In this document: positions 16,327 through 23,481 of the stretch, piece by piece
Layout: each line of letters begins with the position of its first letter
How positions within the stretch are numbered: position 1 is the stretch's first letter
Assembly (NCBI RefSeq): GCF_003325755.1
Contig: NZ_QORI02000035.1
Coordinates: forward strand, 1 to 23,846
DNA: 23,846 nucleotides
Direction: 5' to 3'
DNA from: Pseudomonas sp. SST3
GTDB taxonomy: Bacteria; Pseudomonadota; Gammaproteobacteria; Pseudomonadales; Pseudomonadaceae
Program-made: the position numbers and the translations under genes
Notes under the pieces: model-generated
What the model was told of the DNA's origin: nothing
Databases searched by the model: none
The model's input: the letters and a program-made list of their open reading frames with translations, nothing else

Positions 16327-17334
16327 GTGATCGAATTTCACCAAGTCCATAAAACGTACCGGAGCACCGGGCGTGAAATCCCCGCCCTCAGGCCGACACA
16401 GCTAGAAATCGGTGCTGGCGAGGTGTTCGGCCTGATCGGCCATTCCGGCGCGGGCAAAAGCACGCTGCTGCGGCTGATCAACCGTCTCGAGGAACCTTCC
16501 GGCGGGCGCATCCTGGTCAACGGCGAGGACGTCACCGCGCTCGATGCCGACGGCCTGCGGCGTTTCCGCCAGCGTGTCGGGATGATCTTTCAGCACTTCA
16601 ATCTGTTGATGTCCAAGACCGTCGCGGACAACGTCGCCATGCCGTTACGCCTGGCCGGCAGCTACTCGCGCAGCGAGATCGATACCCGCGTGGCCGCCCT
16701 GCTGGAGCGGGTCGGGCTCAAGGATCAGGCACGAAAGTACCCGGCACAGCTGTCCGGCGGACAGAAGCAGCGCGTCGGCATCGCTCGGGCGCTGGCCACC
16801 GAGCCGGACATCCTGCTGTGCGACGAGGCCACCAGCGCACTCGATCCGCAGACCACCGCCTCGGTGCTGCAACTGCTGGCAGAGATCAACCGCGAGCTGA
16901 AGCTGACCATCGTGCTCATCACCCACGAAATGGACGTGATCCGCCGTGTCTGCGATCGCGTGGCGGTGATGGACGGCGGCGAGATCGTCGAGCAGGGGCC
17001 GGTTACGGAGGTCTTTCTTCACCCGAAGCACCCGACCACGCAGCGATTCGTGCTGGAAGACGAGGCGGTCGATGAAGGCGAGCAGCGCGACGACTTCGCC
17101 CACGTACCGGGCCGCATCCTGCGCCTGACGTTCCAGGGCGAGGCCACCTACAAACCCTTGCTGGGCACCGTAGCGCGCGAAACCGGGGTCGACTTCAGCA
17201 TCCTCTCCGGGCGCATCGACCGCATCAAGGACACACCCTATGGCCAGCTGACCCTCGCGCTGGTCGGCGGCGATATGGCCGCCGCGCTGGCACGTTTGGA
17301 TGCCGCTGATGTACATGTGGAGGTGCTGCGCTGA
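16327..17334 (+). CDS. metN: Methionine ABC transporter, ATP-binding protein
   Basis: This 335-residue ATPase belongs to the MetNIQ D/L-methionine importer. Walker A is GHSGAGKST (38-46), the signature is LSGGQKQR (142-149), Walker B is [14 protein letters not shown] (161-174) and the switch His is in LITHEMD. The C-terminal NIL regulatory domain occupies about residues 255-335, with [16 protein letters not shown] and ISILSGR-like [17 protein letters not shown]. In E. coli this domain binds methionine and inhibits transport. The start is GTG after AAGG at an 8-nt spacing; the protein begins (M)[12 protein letters not shown]. The stop overlaps the metI start by 1 bp. The neighbours confirm the methionine assignment. 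Confidence 0.94.
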   Translation: MIEFHQVHKTYRSTGREIPALRPTQLEIGAGEVFGLIGHSGAGKSTLLRLINRLEEPSGGRILVNGEDVTALDADGLRRFRQRVGMIFQHFNLLMSKTVADNVAMPLRLAGSYSRSEIDTRVAALLERVGLKDQARKYPAQLSGGQKQRVGIARALATEPDILLCDEATSALDPQTTASVLQLLAEINRELKLTIVLITHEMDVIRRVCDRVAVMDGGEIVEQGPVTEVFLHPKHPTTQRFVLEDEAVDEGEQRDDFAHVPGRILRLTFQGEATYKPLLGTVARETGVDFSILSGRIDRIKDTPYGQLTLALVGGDMAAALARLDAADVHVEVLR

Positions 17335-17999
17335 TGGAAGCTCTACTGGCAAACGTGGACTGGTACGAAATCTGGCTGGCCACGCTGGACACCCTGCTGA
17401 TGCTCGGCGGCTCGCTGCTGTTCACCATCCTACTGGGCCTGCCGCTGGGCGTGCTGCTGTTCCTTACCGGTCCGCGCCAACTGTTCGAGAACGGCCCGCT
17501 GTACGCCTTCCTCTCGTTCGTGGTTAACGTGCTGCGGTCGCTGCCGTTCATCATCCTGCTGATTGTGATGATCCCTTTCACAGTACTGATCACCGGCACC
17601 TCGCTGGGTGTCGCCGGGGCGATTCCGCCGCTGGTGGTGGGCGCCGCGCCATTCTTCGCGCGGTTGGTGGAAACGGCGCTGCGGGAAATCGATCGCGGCA
17701 TCATCGAAGCGACCCAGGCGATGGGCGCCACCACCCGGCAGATCATCTTCAGCGCGTTGCTGCCCGAGGCACGCCCGGGCATCATTGCCGCCATTACCGT
17801 CACCGCCATCACCCTCGTTTCCTATACCGCCATGGCCGGCGTGGTCGGTGCCGGCGGGCTTGGCGATCTGGCCATCCGCTTCGGCTACCAGCGCTTTCAG
17901 ACAGATGTGATGGTGGTCACCGTGGTGCTGCTGCTGGTACTGGTGCAGGTACTGCAAAGCGTCGGTGACAAGCTAGTGACTCACTTTTCCCGTAAATAA
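17334..17999 (+). CDS. metI: Methionine ABC transporter, permease
   Basis: This 221-residue inner-membrane permease pairs with MetN. It has about five membrane helices in the binding-protein-dependent permease fold. The cytoplasmic coupling (EAA) loop is visible at about residues 119-150, containing ETALREIDRGIIEATQAMGA. Other landmarks are LRSLPFIILLIVMIPFT and SYTAMAGVVGAGGLGDLAI, the typical MetI C-terminal block. The ATG uses the last base of the metN stop (TGATG overlap), so translation is coupled. A 106-bp gap with a hairpin separates it from metQ. Confidence 0.95.
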   Translation: MEALLANVDWYEIWLATLDTLLMLGGSLLFTILLGLPLGVLLFLTGPRQLFENGPLYAFLSFVVNVLRSLPFIILLIVMIPFTVLITGTSLGVAGAIPPLVVGAAPFFARLVETALREIDRGIIEATQAMGATTRQIIFSALLPEARPGIIAAITVTAITLVSYTAMAGVVGAGGLGDLAIRFGYQRFQTDVMVVTVVLLLVLVQVLQSVGDKLVTHFSRK

Positions 18000-18067
18000 T
18001 TGCCTAACCCGGCATGAAGACAACTGCGCTCGCCTAGCCATCGCTCGCTACGTTTTCAACCACAGAT

Positions 18068-18090
18068 GTTCGGCGATTGGTTCGTCGAAC
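18068..18090 (+). other. Hairpin just upstream of metQ ribosome site
   Basis: GTTCGGCG and CGTCGAAC form an 8-bp stem with one G-T pair and a 7-nt loop. It ends 4 bp before the AGGAG ribosome site of metQ. It could protect a processed metQ transcript and so raise binding-protein levels relative to MetN and MetI. This role is inferred from position. Confidence 0.4.
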
Positions 18091-18105
18091 AAACAGGAGC
18101 TTTTC

Positions 18106-18879
18106 ATGAAAAAACTGCTTGCCGCCTTCGCCGCTGTCGCGGCTTTTTCGACCCAGGCCGCCGATGAGCTGAACGTCGCCGCGACCGCCGTTCCGCATGC
18201 CGAGATCCTCGAATTCGTCAAACCCCAGCTGGCCGAGCAAGGCGTCGATCTGAAGATCAAGGTCTTCACTGACTACGTACAGCCGAACATCCAGGTGGCC
18301 GAAAAGCGCCTGGACGCCAACTTCTTCCAGCACCAGCCGTACCTGGATGAATTCAACAAGGGCAAGGGCACCGAACTGGTCAGCGTTGCAGGCGTGCATA
18401 TCGAGCCGTTTGGCGCCTACTCCAGCAAGCTGAAGTCGCTGGACGAGCTGCCCAAGGGCGCTACCGTGGTCATCCCCAACGACGCTACCAATGGTGGCCG
18501 TGCGCTGCTGCTGTTGCAGAAGGCCGGCGTGATCACCCTGAAGGATGGCGCCGGCATCACCGCCACGCCGAAGGATATCGCCGAGAACCCGAAGAACATC
18601 AAGATCCGTGAACTGGAAGCCGCGACCCTGCCGCGCGTACTGACCCAGGTTGACCTGGCGCTGATCAACACCAACTACGCACTGGAAGCCAAGCTCAACC
18701 CCACCGAAGATGCCCTGTTCATCGAAGGCAGCGACTCGCCCTACGTGAACATCCTGGTCGCCCGTCCGGACAACAAGGACAGCGCCGCCATGCAGAAGCT
18801 GACCCAGGCCCTGCACAGTGATGAGGTCAAGCAGTTCATCAACGAGAAGTATCAGGGCGCCGTCGTTCCGGCGTTCTAA
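18106..18879 (+). CDS. metQ: Methionine ABC transporter, substrate-binding protein
   Basis: This 257-residue NlpA/MetQ-family periplasmic protein captures methionine and delivers it to MetI. A signal peptide of 19 residues (MKKLLAAFAAVAAFSTQA) ends before ADELNVAATAVPHAEILEFV. There is no lipobox cysteine, so unlike E. coli MetQ it should be a soluble protein cut by signal peptidase I. Family landmarks follow: QPNIQVAEKRLDANFFQHQPYL, then FGAYSSKLKSLDELPKGA and VIPNDATNGGRALLLLQKAG. NTNYALEA and SPYVNILVARPDNKD come near the C-terminus. AGGAG lies 6 nt before the ATG. Its transcript would end at an intrinsic terminator that is now split by a mobile element. Confidence 0.95.
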   Translation: MKKLLAAFAAVAAFSTQAADELNVAATAVPHAEILEFVKPQLAEQGVDLKIKVFTDYVQPNIQVAEKRLDANFFQHQPYLDEFNKGKGTELVSVAGVHIEPFGAYSSKLKSLDELPKGATVVIPNDATNGGRALLLLQKAGVITLKDGAGITATPKDIAENPKNIKIRELEAATLPRVLTQVDLALINTNYALEAKLNPTEDALFIEGSDSPYVNILVARPDNKDSAAMQKLTQALHSDEVKQFINEKYQGAVVPAF

Positions 18880-18918
18880 GTACAAGGTTACGTATCGCGA
18901 AAGAAGGCCCGTCAACGT

Positions 18919-19089
18919 GCGTAATGCTGTTCACTTAAACGGTAACGGCTCGCGGCGCGCCTCTGATTTTGGGGCGCGCCATCCCGCATTCGCCACGAGG
19001 GCGCGCCTCCCACAGGACTGGTGTGAATCTGCTGCTCTCGTGGGAGGCCCGACCTCGGGGCGAACTTGCTTAAGTGAACAGCGTTGCGC
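18919..19089. mobile_element. MITE-like element with terminal inverted repeats
   Basis: The ends are GCGTAATGCTGTTCACTTAA (18919-18938) and the inverse of it at 19070-19089, matching at 18 of 20 positions with a perfect inner 13-bp block GCTGTTCACTTAA. CAACGTG occurs directly outside both ends (18913-18919 and 19090-19096), so a 6-7-bp target duplication is likely. The inside has no open frame, so the element is non-autonomous and would need a transposase made elsewhere. It contains three copies of GGCGCGCC (18954, 18973, 19000) and a REP-type pair. The parent element was not identified. Confidence 0.72.
18989..19064. repeat. REP-like inverted pair, copy 2, inside the MITE-like element
   Basis: The left arm (18989-19014) begins TTCGCCACGAGG and ends CCTCCCACA. 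The right arm (19039-19064) is its inverse, matching at 22 of 26 positions. The inverse of the right arm is 25 of 26 identical to the left arm of the pair at 13805-13830. The 24-nt centre carries no known feature. Confidence 0.75.
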
Positions 19090-19180
19090 CAACGTGTGGG
19101 CTTTTTTCGTGGTGGATGGAATTCGGTGTGGCAGCGACTGGGGTCGCCTGCTCAGACGAGCCTATCAAAACAGCGCTCTG

Positions 19181-19813
19181 CTATTCCATCGCCAGCACCG
19201 CCGGCAACTGCTCCGCGAGCTTCTCGGTGCGCATCGGTGCGCGAATGAAGCCGCGTAGTCGACCATCGGGCCCGATCAGGGCGAGGTTGCCGCCGTGGTC
19301 GACGGTGTAGTCTTCTTTCGTGGTATCACCCGGAATGAAGGGTACGCCGGCAGCGTTGGCCAGCGTCTGAATGTCTTCCAGCGGCCCCGTCAGACCGATG
19401 AACCCAGCGCCGAAGTAGTCCAGATACTTTTTCAGCTGCTCGGGGGTGTCGCGCTCGGGATCGACACTGACCAGGATCGGCTGCATCCGCTGGCGCGCCT
19501 CTTCCGGAAGCTTGCCGCGCAGCTGCCGCAGTTCAGCAAGGGTCGCCGGGCAGATGTCGGGGCAGAAGGTATAACCGAAGAACAGCAGGTTCCAGCGCCC
19601 TTCCAGTTGCGCCATCGAAACCGCGTCGCCGTCCTGATTGGTCAACGTCACGTCCGGCATGTCGCGCCCTTGCGGGAGTAGAACGATGCCCGCATCCAGC
19701 AGCTCGGCCGTGTCGAGCTGCTGCTCGGTATTGAGCACCTTGTAGACCGTCAGGCCGATAACCAGCGCGACCAGCGCTACGAGGATGAAGACGGTTTTTT
19801 GGATGCGGGTCAT
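19181..19813 (-). CDS. SCO1/SenC family copper chaperone
   Basis: This 210-residue membrane-anchored thioredoxin-fold protein delivers copper to, or keeps reduced the CuA cysteines of, cytochrome c oxidase subunit II. Residues 7-25 are a single membrane anchor. The copper site is complete: Cys84 and Cys88 in FCPDICP, and His173 in YTVDHGG. SVDPERDTPEQLKKY and NLALIGPDGRLRGFI are typical SCO segments. AGGA precedes the ATG by 6 nt. It is the last gene of a minus-strand run SURF1, CxxxC protein, ctaA, ctaB, SCO. Its 3' side faces metQ across the mobile element; a short stem GCGAC/GTCGC lies at 19134-19147 without a T-run. Confidence 0.94.
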   Translation of the reverse strand: MTRIQKTVFILVALVALVIGLTVYKVLNTEQQLDTAELLDAGIVLLPQGRDMPDVTLTNQDGDAVSMAQLEGRWNLLFFGYTFCPDICPATLAELRQLRGKLPEEARQRMQPILVSVDPERDTPEQLKKYLDYFGAGFIGLTGPLEDIQTLANAAGVPFIPGDTTKEDYTVDHGGNLALIGPDGRLRGFIRAPMRTEKLAEQLPAVLAME

Positions 19814-19863
19814 GGAATTCCTGTTATGGCTGGCCGGGCCGGCGAGACGTGCTCCGCATAGCC

Positions 19864-20763
19864 CTAGATATTCAGCAGCAGATAATGATCAACAAGCAGT
19901 GCGATGAACAGGGCGAACAGGTACCAGATGCTGAATTTGAAGGTCTTGATGGCTGCATGGGGACGGCTGTCGCGGTAGAGCACGATGGCCCAGAACAAGA
20001 AACGCGCGCCCAGCAGCACGGCTGCCGCCAAGTACAGGGGGCCGCTCATGTGAATCGCGAACGGCATAAAGCTCACCGCCAGGAGCACGGCGGTGTACAG
20101 CAGAATATGCACCTTTGTGTAGTGCTCGCCATGGGTCACCGGCAGCATCGGCACGTTGACCTTGGCATATTCCGCCTTGCGGTGAATCGCCAGCGCCCAG
20201 AAGTGGGGAGGCGTCCAGGCGAAAATGATCAGCACCAGCAACAGCGGTTCGGCAGTCACCTGCCCTGTCACCGCAACCCAGCCGAGTAGCGGCGGGGCGG
20301 CGCCGGCCAATCCGCCGATGACGATGTTCTGCGGCGTGGCGCGCTTGAGAAAGCCGGTATAGATGACCGCATAGCCGACCAACGAAGCCAGCGTAAGCCA
20401 GGCCGCCAGCGCATTGGTAAAGACCAGCAACATCGCCATGCCCGCAACGCTCAACAGCAACGCGAACAGCAGTGCCGCTGCGGGAGACACACGTCCTTCG
20501 GCCAATGGCCGCTTGTGAGTACGTGCCATCACCGAGTCGATGCGCCGATCTACCACGTGATTCACCGCTGCCGCACCGCCGGCACAGAGCGCAATGCCGA
20601 GATTGCCGAACACCAGCACGGTCCAGGGCACGCCGGCACGCGTGGCGAGAAACATGCCCACCAGCGAGGTGATGAGCATCAGCAACACCACCTTTGGCTT
20701 GGTCAGCTCGAGATAGTCGCGCCAGCTGGCCTGGGCGCCGCGTTCGCTGAGTAGAGTCGCCAT
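19864..20763 (-). CDS. ctaB: Protoheme IX farnesyltransferase (heme O synthase)
   Basis: This 299-residue UbiA-family membrane enzyme adds a farnesyl group to heme B to give heme O, the precursor of heme A. The prenyl-diphosphate site is visible as NHVVDRRIDSVMARTHKRPL (Asn68, Asp72, Asp76). The second conserved region is FAWTPPHFWALAIHRKAEYAKVNVPMLPV. About nine membrane helices are present. The ATG at 20763 follows AAGGAG at a 6-nt spacing; an extension to 20865 overlaps ctaA and is spurious. It starts 16 bp after ctaA and belongs to the same operon, so its heme O feeds CtaA directly. The gene is also called cyoE, but the context fits the aa3-oxidase copy. Confidence 0.95.
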   Translation of the reverse strand: MATLLSERGAQASWRDYLELTKPKVVLLMLITSLVGMFLATRAGVPWTVLVFGNLGIALCAGGAAAVNHVVDRRIDSVMARTHKRPLAEGRVSPAAALLFALLLSVAGMAMLLVFTNALAAWLTLASLVGYAVIYTGFLKRATPQNIVIGGLAGAAPPLLGWVAVTGQVTAEPLLLVLIIFAWTPPHFWALAIHRKAEYAKVNVPMLPVTHGEHYTKVHILLYTAVLLAVSFMPFAIHMSGPLYLAAAVLLGARFLFWAIVLYRDSRPHAAIKTFKFSIWYLFALFIALLVDHYLLLNI

Positions 20764-20779
20764 GGGGTTCTCCTTGTGG

Positions 20780-21850
20780 TCAAGCGCGGGGCAGGTCGAG
20801 CCCGCCCATCGTGTTCGAATCCGGACGCCTCGGGATCGCTGGCTCACGTGCGGCGGCGGTGCCATGGCGAGTCAGATAGAGGCGATGATTGATCAGCACG
20901 GTCACCAGCAGCAGCAGTGCGCCACCGCCGTTGTGGGCAACGGCAACCGCCAGCGGCAAATTGAGCAGCACGTTACTAATGCCCAACCCAATCTGCAGGG
21001 CCAACGCCGCGAGCAGCAACCCGGCAAGCCGCGATAACCCGTTGCGCCAGAGCTGCCAGCCCAGCGCCAGCAACACCAGGGTCACGATCATCGCACCGAT
21101 GCGATGGGCGACGTGGATGGCGGTGCGCGCCTCGCCGTAGAGCATGCCGCCCAGATAGTTCGGGCCGATGTCGTGATGGGTCAGGTTGAAAGCATTGGCG
21201 AAATCCATCTCCGGCCACCAGCGTCCGTGGCAGGTAGGAAAATCGGTGCAGGCTACCGCGGCATAGTTGCTGCTGACCCAGCCGCCGAGGGCTACTTGAA
21301 GGATCACCGCGAGCATGCTGACCGCCGCCAGCACTTTGAGCCGAGCCGGCATTGGTGCGACCGCTGGTAGCCGGCCCGACAATCGCAGGCTGAGCAGAAA
21401 CAGCAGGCTCAAGGTGGCAAAGCCGCCCAGCAGATGCGCCGTGACCACCTGCGGCCAGAGTTGCAGGGTGACCGTCCACATGCCGAACGCAGCCTGGGCG
21501 ATGACCACAACCAGCAACAAGAGCGGGAGTTTGAGAGGTTGGCCCGGTAGCGATCGCCGTCGCACCGCTTGAACGGCAAGACCGAGAATCACCAGTCCCA
21601 GCGCACCGGCAAAATAGCGGTGCACCATCTCGTTCCAGCCTTTGTGCACCTCCACCGGTGCATCCGGGAAGCGAAGCGCCGCCAGGCTTTGCGCCTGCTC
21701 GCTCATCGGCACCGCAAGAAACCCATAGCAACCGGGCCAGTCCGGGCAGCCGAGCCCGGCATGGGTCAGCCGCGTATAGGCGCCGAGCAGCACCACGACA
21801 ACGGCCAGCAACGTGGCGACGAGGGCGAGGCGGTAACCGGGTTTTGCCAT
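20780..21850 (-). CDS. ctaA: Heme A synthase (COX15/CtaA family)
   Basis: This 356-residue inner-membrane enzyme oxidises the C8 methyl of heme O to the formyl group of heme A. It has eight helices in two repeats. The conserved His ligands are His77 (EMVHRYFAG), His139 (TAHLLGG), His249 (HVAHRIGA) and His306 (VAHNGGG), with catalytic Glu74. Two periplasmic cysteine pairs are present: Cys35/Cys41 in CPDWPGC and Cys201/Cys207 in CTDFPTC. The ATG follows AAGGAGAACGAG. It lies 55 bp after the CxxxC membrane protein and 16 bp before ctaB. The C-terminal 25 residues after the last helix are unrelated-looking and probably disordered. Confidence 0.94.
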   Translation of the reverse strand: MAKPGYRLALVATLLAVVVVLLGAYTRLTHAGLGCPDWPGCYGFLAVPMSEQAQSLAALRFPDAPVEVHKGWNEMVHRYFAGALGLVILGLAVQAVRRRSLPGQPLKLPLLLLVVVIAQAAFGMWTVTLQLWPQVVTAHLLGGFATLSLLFLLSLRLSGRLPAVAPMPARLKVLAAVSMLAVILQVALGGWVSSNYAAVACTDFPTCHGRWWPEMDFANAFNLTHHDIGPNYLGGMLYGEARTAIHVAHRIGAMIVTLVLLALGWQLWRNGLSRLAGLLLAALALQIGLGISNVLLNLPLAVAVAHNGGGALLLLVTVLINHRLYLTRHGTAAAREPAIPRRPDSNTMGGLDLPRA

Positions 21851-21905
21851 CTCGTTCTCCTTGGGCGATCTCGTTGTGACTCCAGCGAGACGGTCGAGTG
21901 CCTGG

Positions 21906-22487
21906 TCAACCGATCTGGGAAATTTTCAGCAGATACTTGAGATCGTCGAGAATCGCCTTGCCGTTGGCCTTGGTGTCGTAGCGCAGAACCAAGTTGCCGT
22001 GCGGGTCGACGATCCAGAGTTGCGCACCGCCAGGCACATCCGGGTTACTGACATAAACCGCAGGGTCCAGCACATAGCGCTGCAGCTGCGGATATTCACG
22101 CTGCAGGCGCTGATCGTAGTCGGCCGCCAGCGCCTGCCCACTCGCCAGGGCATGGCTGGCACGCCCGGCTTCGCGTGCCAGGCCGATATTGATCTGTCGT
22201 GCCAGGTAGACCAGCTCCTGGCAGGCCTCGGCGCAGCCTTCCGGTGCGGTCACCAGCAATTCCCAGCGCGGCTCGGCCTTAGCCGGCACGCTGACTCCGA
22301 GCGCGTCGCGCCCCTGCCCATCGGCAACCAGCGCACCATCGTAGCTGCGGGTTTCCGGCAGCCAGAAGCCGAAGTGGTACATCGCTGAGGCCAGCAGCAT
22401 GGGACCGATTACCACGGCCAGGATCAGCAACAATTGCAGCCGTCCGCGACGCCGTTGCACAGGTGCGGGATTGAAGGTCGGATTCAT
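21906..22487 (-). CDS. Membrane-anchored thioredoxin-like protein with CxxxC, oxidase assembly context
   Basis: This 193-residue protein is usually annotated as hypothetical. Residues 17-35 form one membrane anchor after a basic stretch QRRRGRLQ, so the rest should face the periplasm. WELLVTAPEGCAEACQEL contains Cys85 and Cys89 with SCO-type CxxxC spacing, and LWIVDPHGNLVLRYD (157-171) matches the late beta-strand block of SCO and thioredoxin-fold proteins. The SCO copper His (VDH just before that strand) is absent here; the region reads SNPDVPGGAQ. A thiol-disulfide role in oxidase assembly is therefore more likely than copper delivery. The ATG at 22487 is used; a GTG at 22496 overlapping the SURF1 stop has better ribosome-site spacing (GGGGGAG, 6 nt). 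Confidence 0.8.
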   Translation of the reverse strand: MNPTFNPAPVQRRRGRLQLLLILAVVIGPMLLASAMYHFGFWLPETRSYDGALVADGQGRDALGVSVPAKAEPRWELLVTAPEGCAEACQELVYLARQINIGLAREAGRASHALASGQALAADYDQRLQREYPQLQRYVLDPAVYVSNPDVPGGAQLWIVDPHGNLVLRYDTKANGKAILDDLKYLLKISQIG

Positions 22488-22492
22488 CGCAT

Positions 22493-23200
22493 TCACTGCT
22501 TGCTCCCCCGTGCCTGATGCACGCCGAAATAGATGAACAGCGCCAGCAAAGCGGCCGCTAACGCGAACCACTGCACGGCGTAACCTAGATGTTGCTGCGG
22601 CTTCATGCTGGTGATCGACCAGTCTGCCCGGTAAGCAGCCGGTCCAGGCTCGAGTCGAAGCTCGTAGTCGATACCTTCACGCCCGAGCAGCTGCCATATC
22701 GTCTCGACATCGACGTGGCTGAGCAGCCGCGGCCAACCCTCGGCCATGCGTCGATTGAGCAAGAAAGGCTTTCCGGAAGGCGCGTAGACCCAGGCGGCCA
22801 GCTTCAAGGGGCGGTCCGGCGTATCAAATTTTGGCGCGACGCGCCGATCCGGCCAAGGTATCCACCCACGGTTCACCAGCACCCAACGACCGCTGGGCTG
22901 ATCCTGAAAAGGCTGCAGCAGCTCGACCCCGACCTGCCCATCGCGGGTGCGGCTGTCCAGCAGAAAACTGTGCTCGGCATCGAAACTGCCCTGCAAATGA
23001 ATGCGAGCATAGGCCGGCTCGTCCATGTGCTCGATCTGCTCGGGTCCCACTGGCGCTGCCTGCTGACGTGCGTCCTGGCGAGCCAGCATGTCGCGCTTCT
23101 GCTCGCCACGCTCCAGCTGCCAGACGCCCAGCCAGACCAGCAATGGCAGCAAGGTCAGAACCACCAGCGTCGGCAGCAGACCGGGTTTGAACCCGCTCAT
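22493..23200 (-). CDS. SURF1 family cytochrome oxidase assembly protein
   Basis: This 235-residue protein has the SURF1 layout: an N-terminal helix (LLPTLVVLTLLPLLVWLGVW) followed by the family motif WQLERGEQKRDML, a periplasmic domain, and a C-terminal helix with YAVQWFALAAALLALFIYFG. Conserved internal segments include HSFLLDSRTRDGQVG, LVNRGWIPWP and the glycine-proline stretch APSGKPFLLN. SURF1 proteins help insert heme A into subunit I. GAGG precedes the ATG at 23200 by 6 nt; an extension to 23377 runs into the divergent DUF2909 gene. It is the first gene of the minus-strand assembly operon. Confidence 0.93.
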   Translation of the reverse strand: MSGFKPGLLPTLVVLTLLPLLVWLGVWQLERGEQKRDMLARQDARQQAAPVGPEQIEHMDEPAYARIHLQGSFDAEHSFLLDSRTRDGQVGVELLQPFQDQPSGRWVLVNRGWIPWPDRRVAPKFDTPDRPLKLAAWVYAPSGKPFLLNRRMAEGWPRLLSHVDVETIWQLLGREGIDYELRLEPGPAAYRADWSITSMKPQQHLGYAVQWFALAAALLALFIYFGVHQARGSKQ

Positions 23201-23214
23201 GCCCCGCCTCGCGG

Positions 23215-23226
23215 CGTATCGATACG
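23215..23226. promoter_or_regulatory. 12-bp palindrome between SURF1 and DUF2909 genes
   Basis: CGTATCGATACG is a perfect palindrome in the 70-bp divergent gap. TATACT at 23233-23238, close downstream, is a -10 candidate for the DUF2909 gene. The palindrome may be a regulator site for either gene. I do not recognise the regulator. Confidence 0.4.
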
Positions 23227-23270
23227 GCTGGCTATACTGCACCCCCACTTCCCCTGTTACGGACTCGCTC

Positions 23271-23474
23271 ATGCTCAAGGCGGCGATTGTTCTGTTATTA
23301 GTAGCCACGCTGGTCAGTCTGTTCAGTGGTCTGTTCTTTTTGGTCAAGGACGAGGGTCGAACCTCGCGCGTTGTCACGGCCCTCTTCGTTCGTGTCTCCC
23401 TGACTGCGTTGACAGTCGCGCTGATCGCCTGGGGCTTTTATTCCGGCCAGTTGCAACCCGGTTTTGGACCCTGA
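23271..23474 (+). CDS. DUF2909 twin-transmembrane small protein
   Basis: This 67-residue membrane protein starts MLKAAIVLLLVATLVSLFSG. Two hydrophobic segments (about residues 4-24 and 38-58) are joined by a short charged loop (KDEGRTSRVVTA), and the C-terminus is GQLQPGFGP. That matches DUF2909, which sits between subunit III and SURF1 in pseudomonads. The function is unknown; its place and topology suggest an accessory to the oxidase or its assembly. It is oriented opposite to its neighbours and ends 7 bp from the subunit III stop. No strong ribosome site precedes the ATG, and upstream in-frame codons look non-coding. Confidence 0.85.
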   Translation: MLKAAIVLLLVATLVSLFSGLFFLVKDEGRTSRVVTALFVRVSLTALTVALIAWGFYSGQLQPGFGP

Positions 23475-23481
23475 CCTACCC

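Larger units (their letters stand above)
18899..19107 (+). terminator. metQ intrinsic terminator split by an insertion
   Basis: The left half is GAAAGAAGGCCC (18899-18910) and the right half is GGGCTTTTTT (19098-19107). Paired directly they give GCCC/GGGC plus a run of A-T and G-T pairs, then six T residues, with loop GTCAACGTGT. That is a standard rho-independent terminator 20 bp after the metQ stop. In this genome 171 bp plus one copy of a target repeat lie inside the loop. Whether the terminator still works depends on the insert folding back on itself. Confidence 0.7.
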
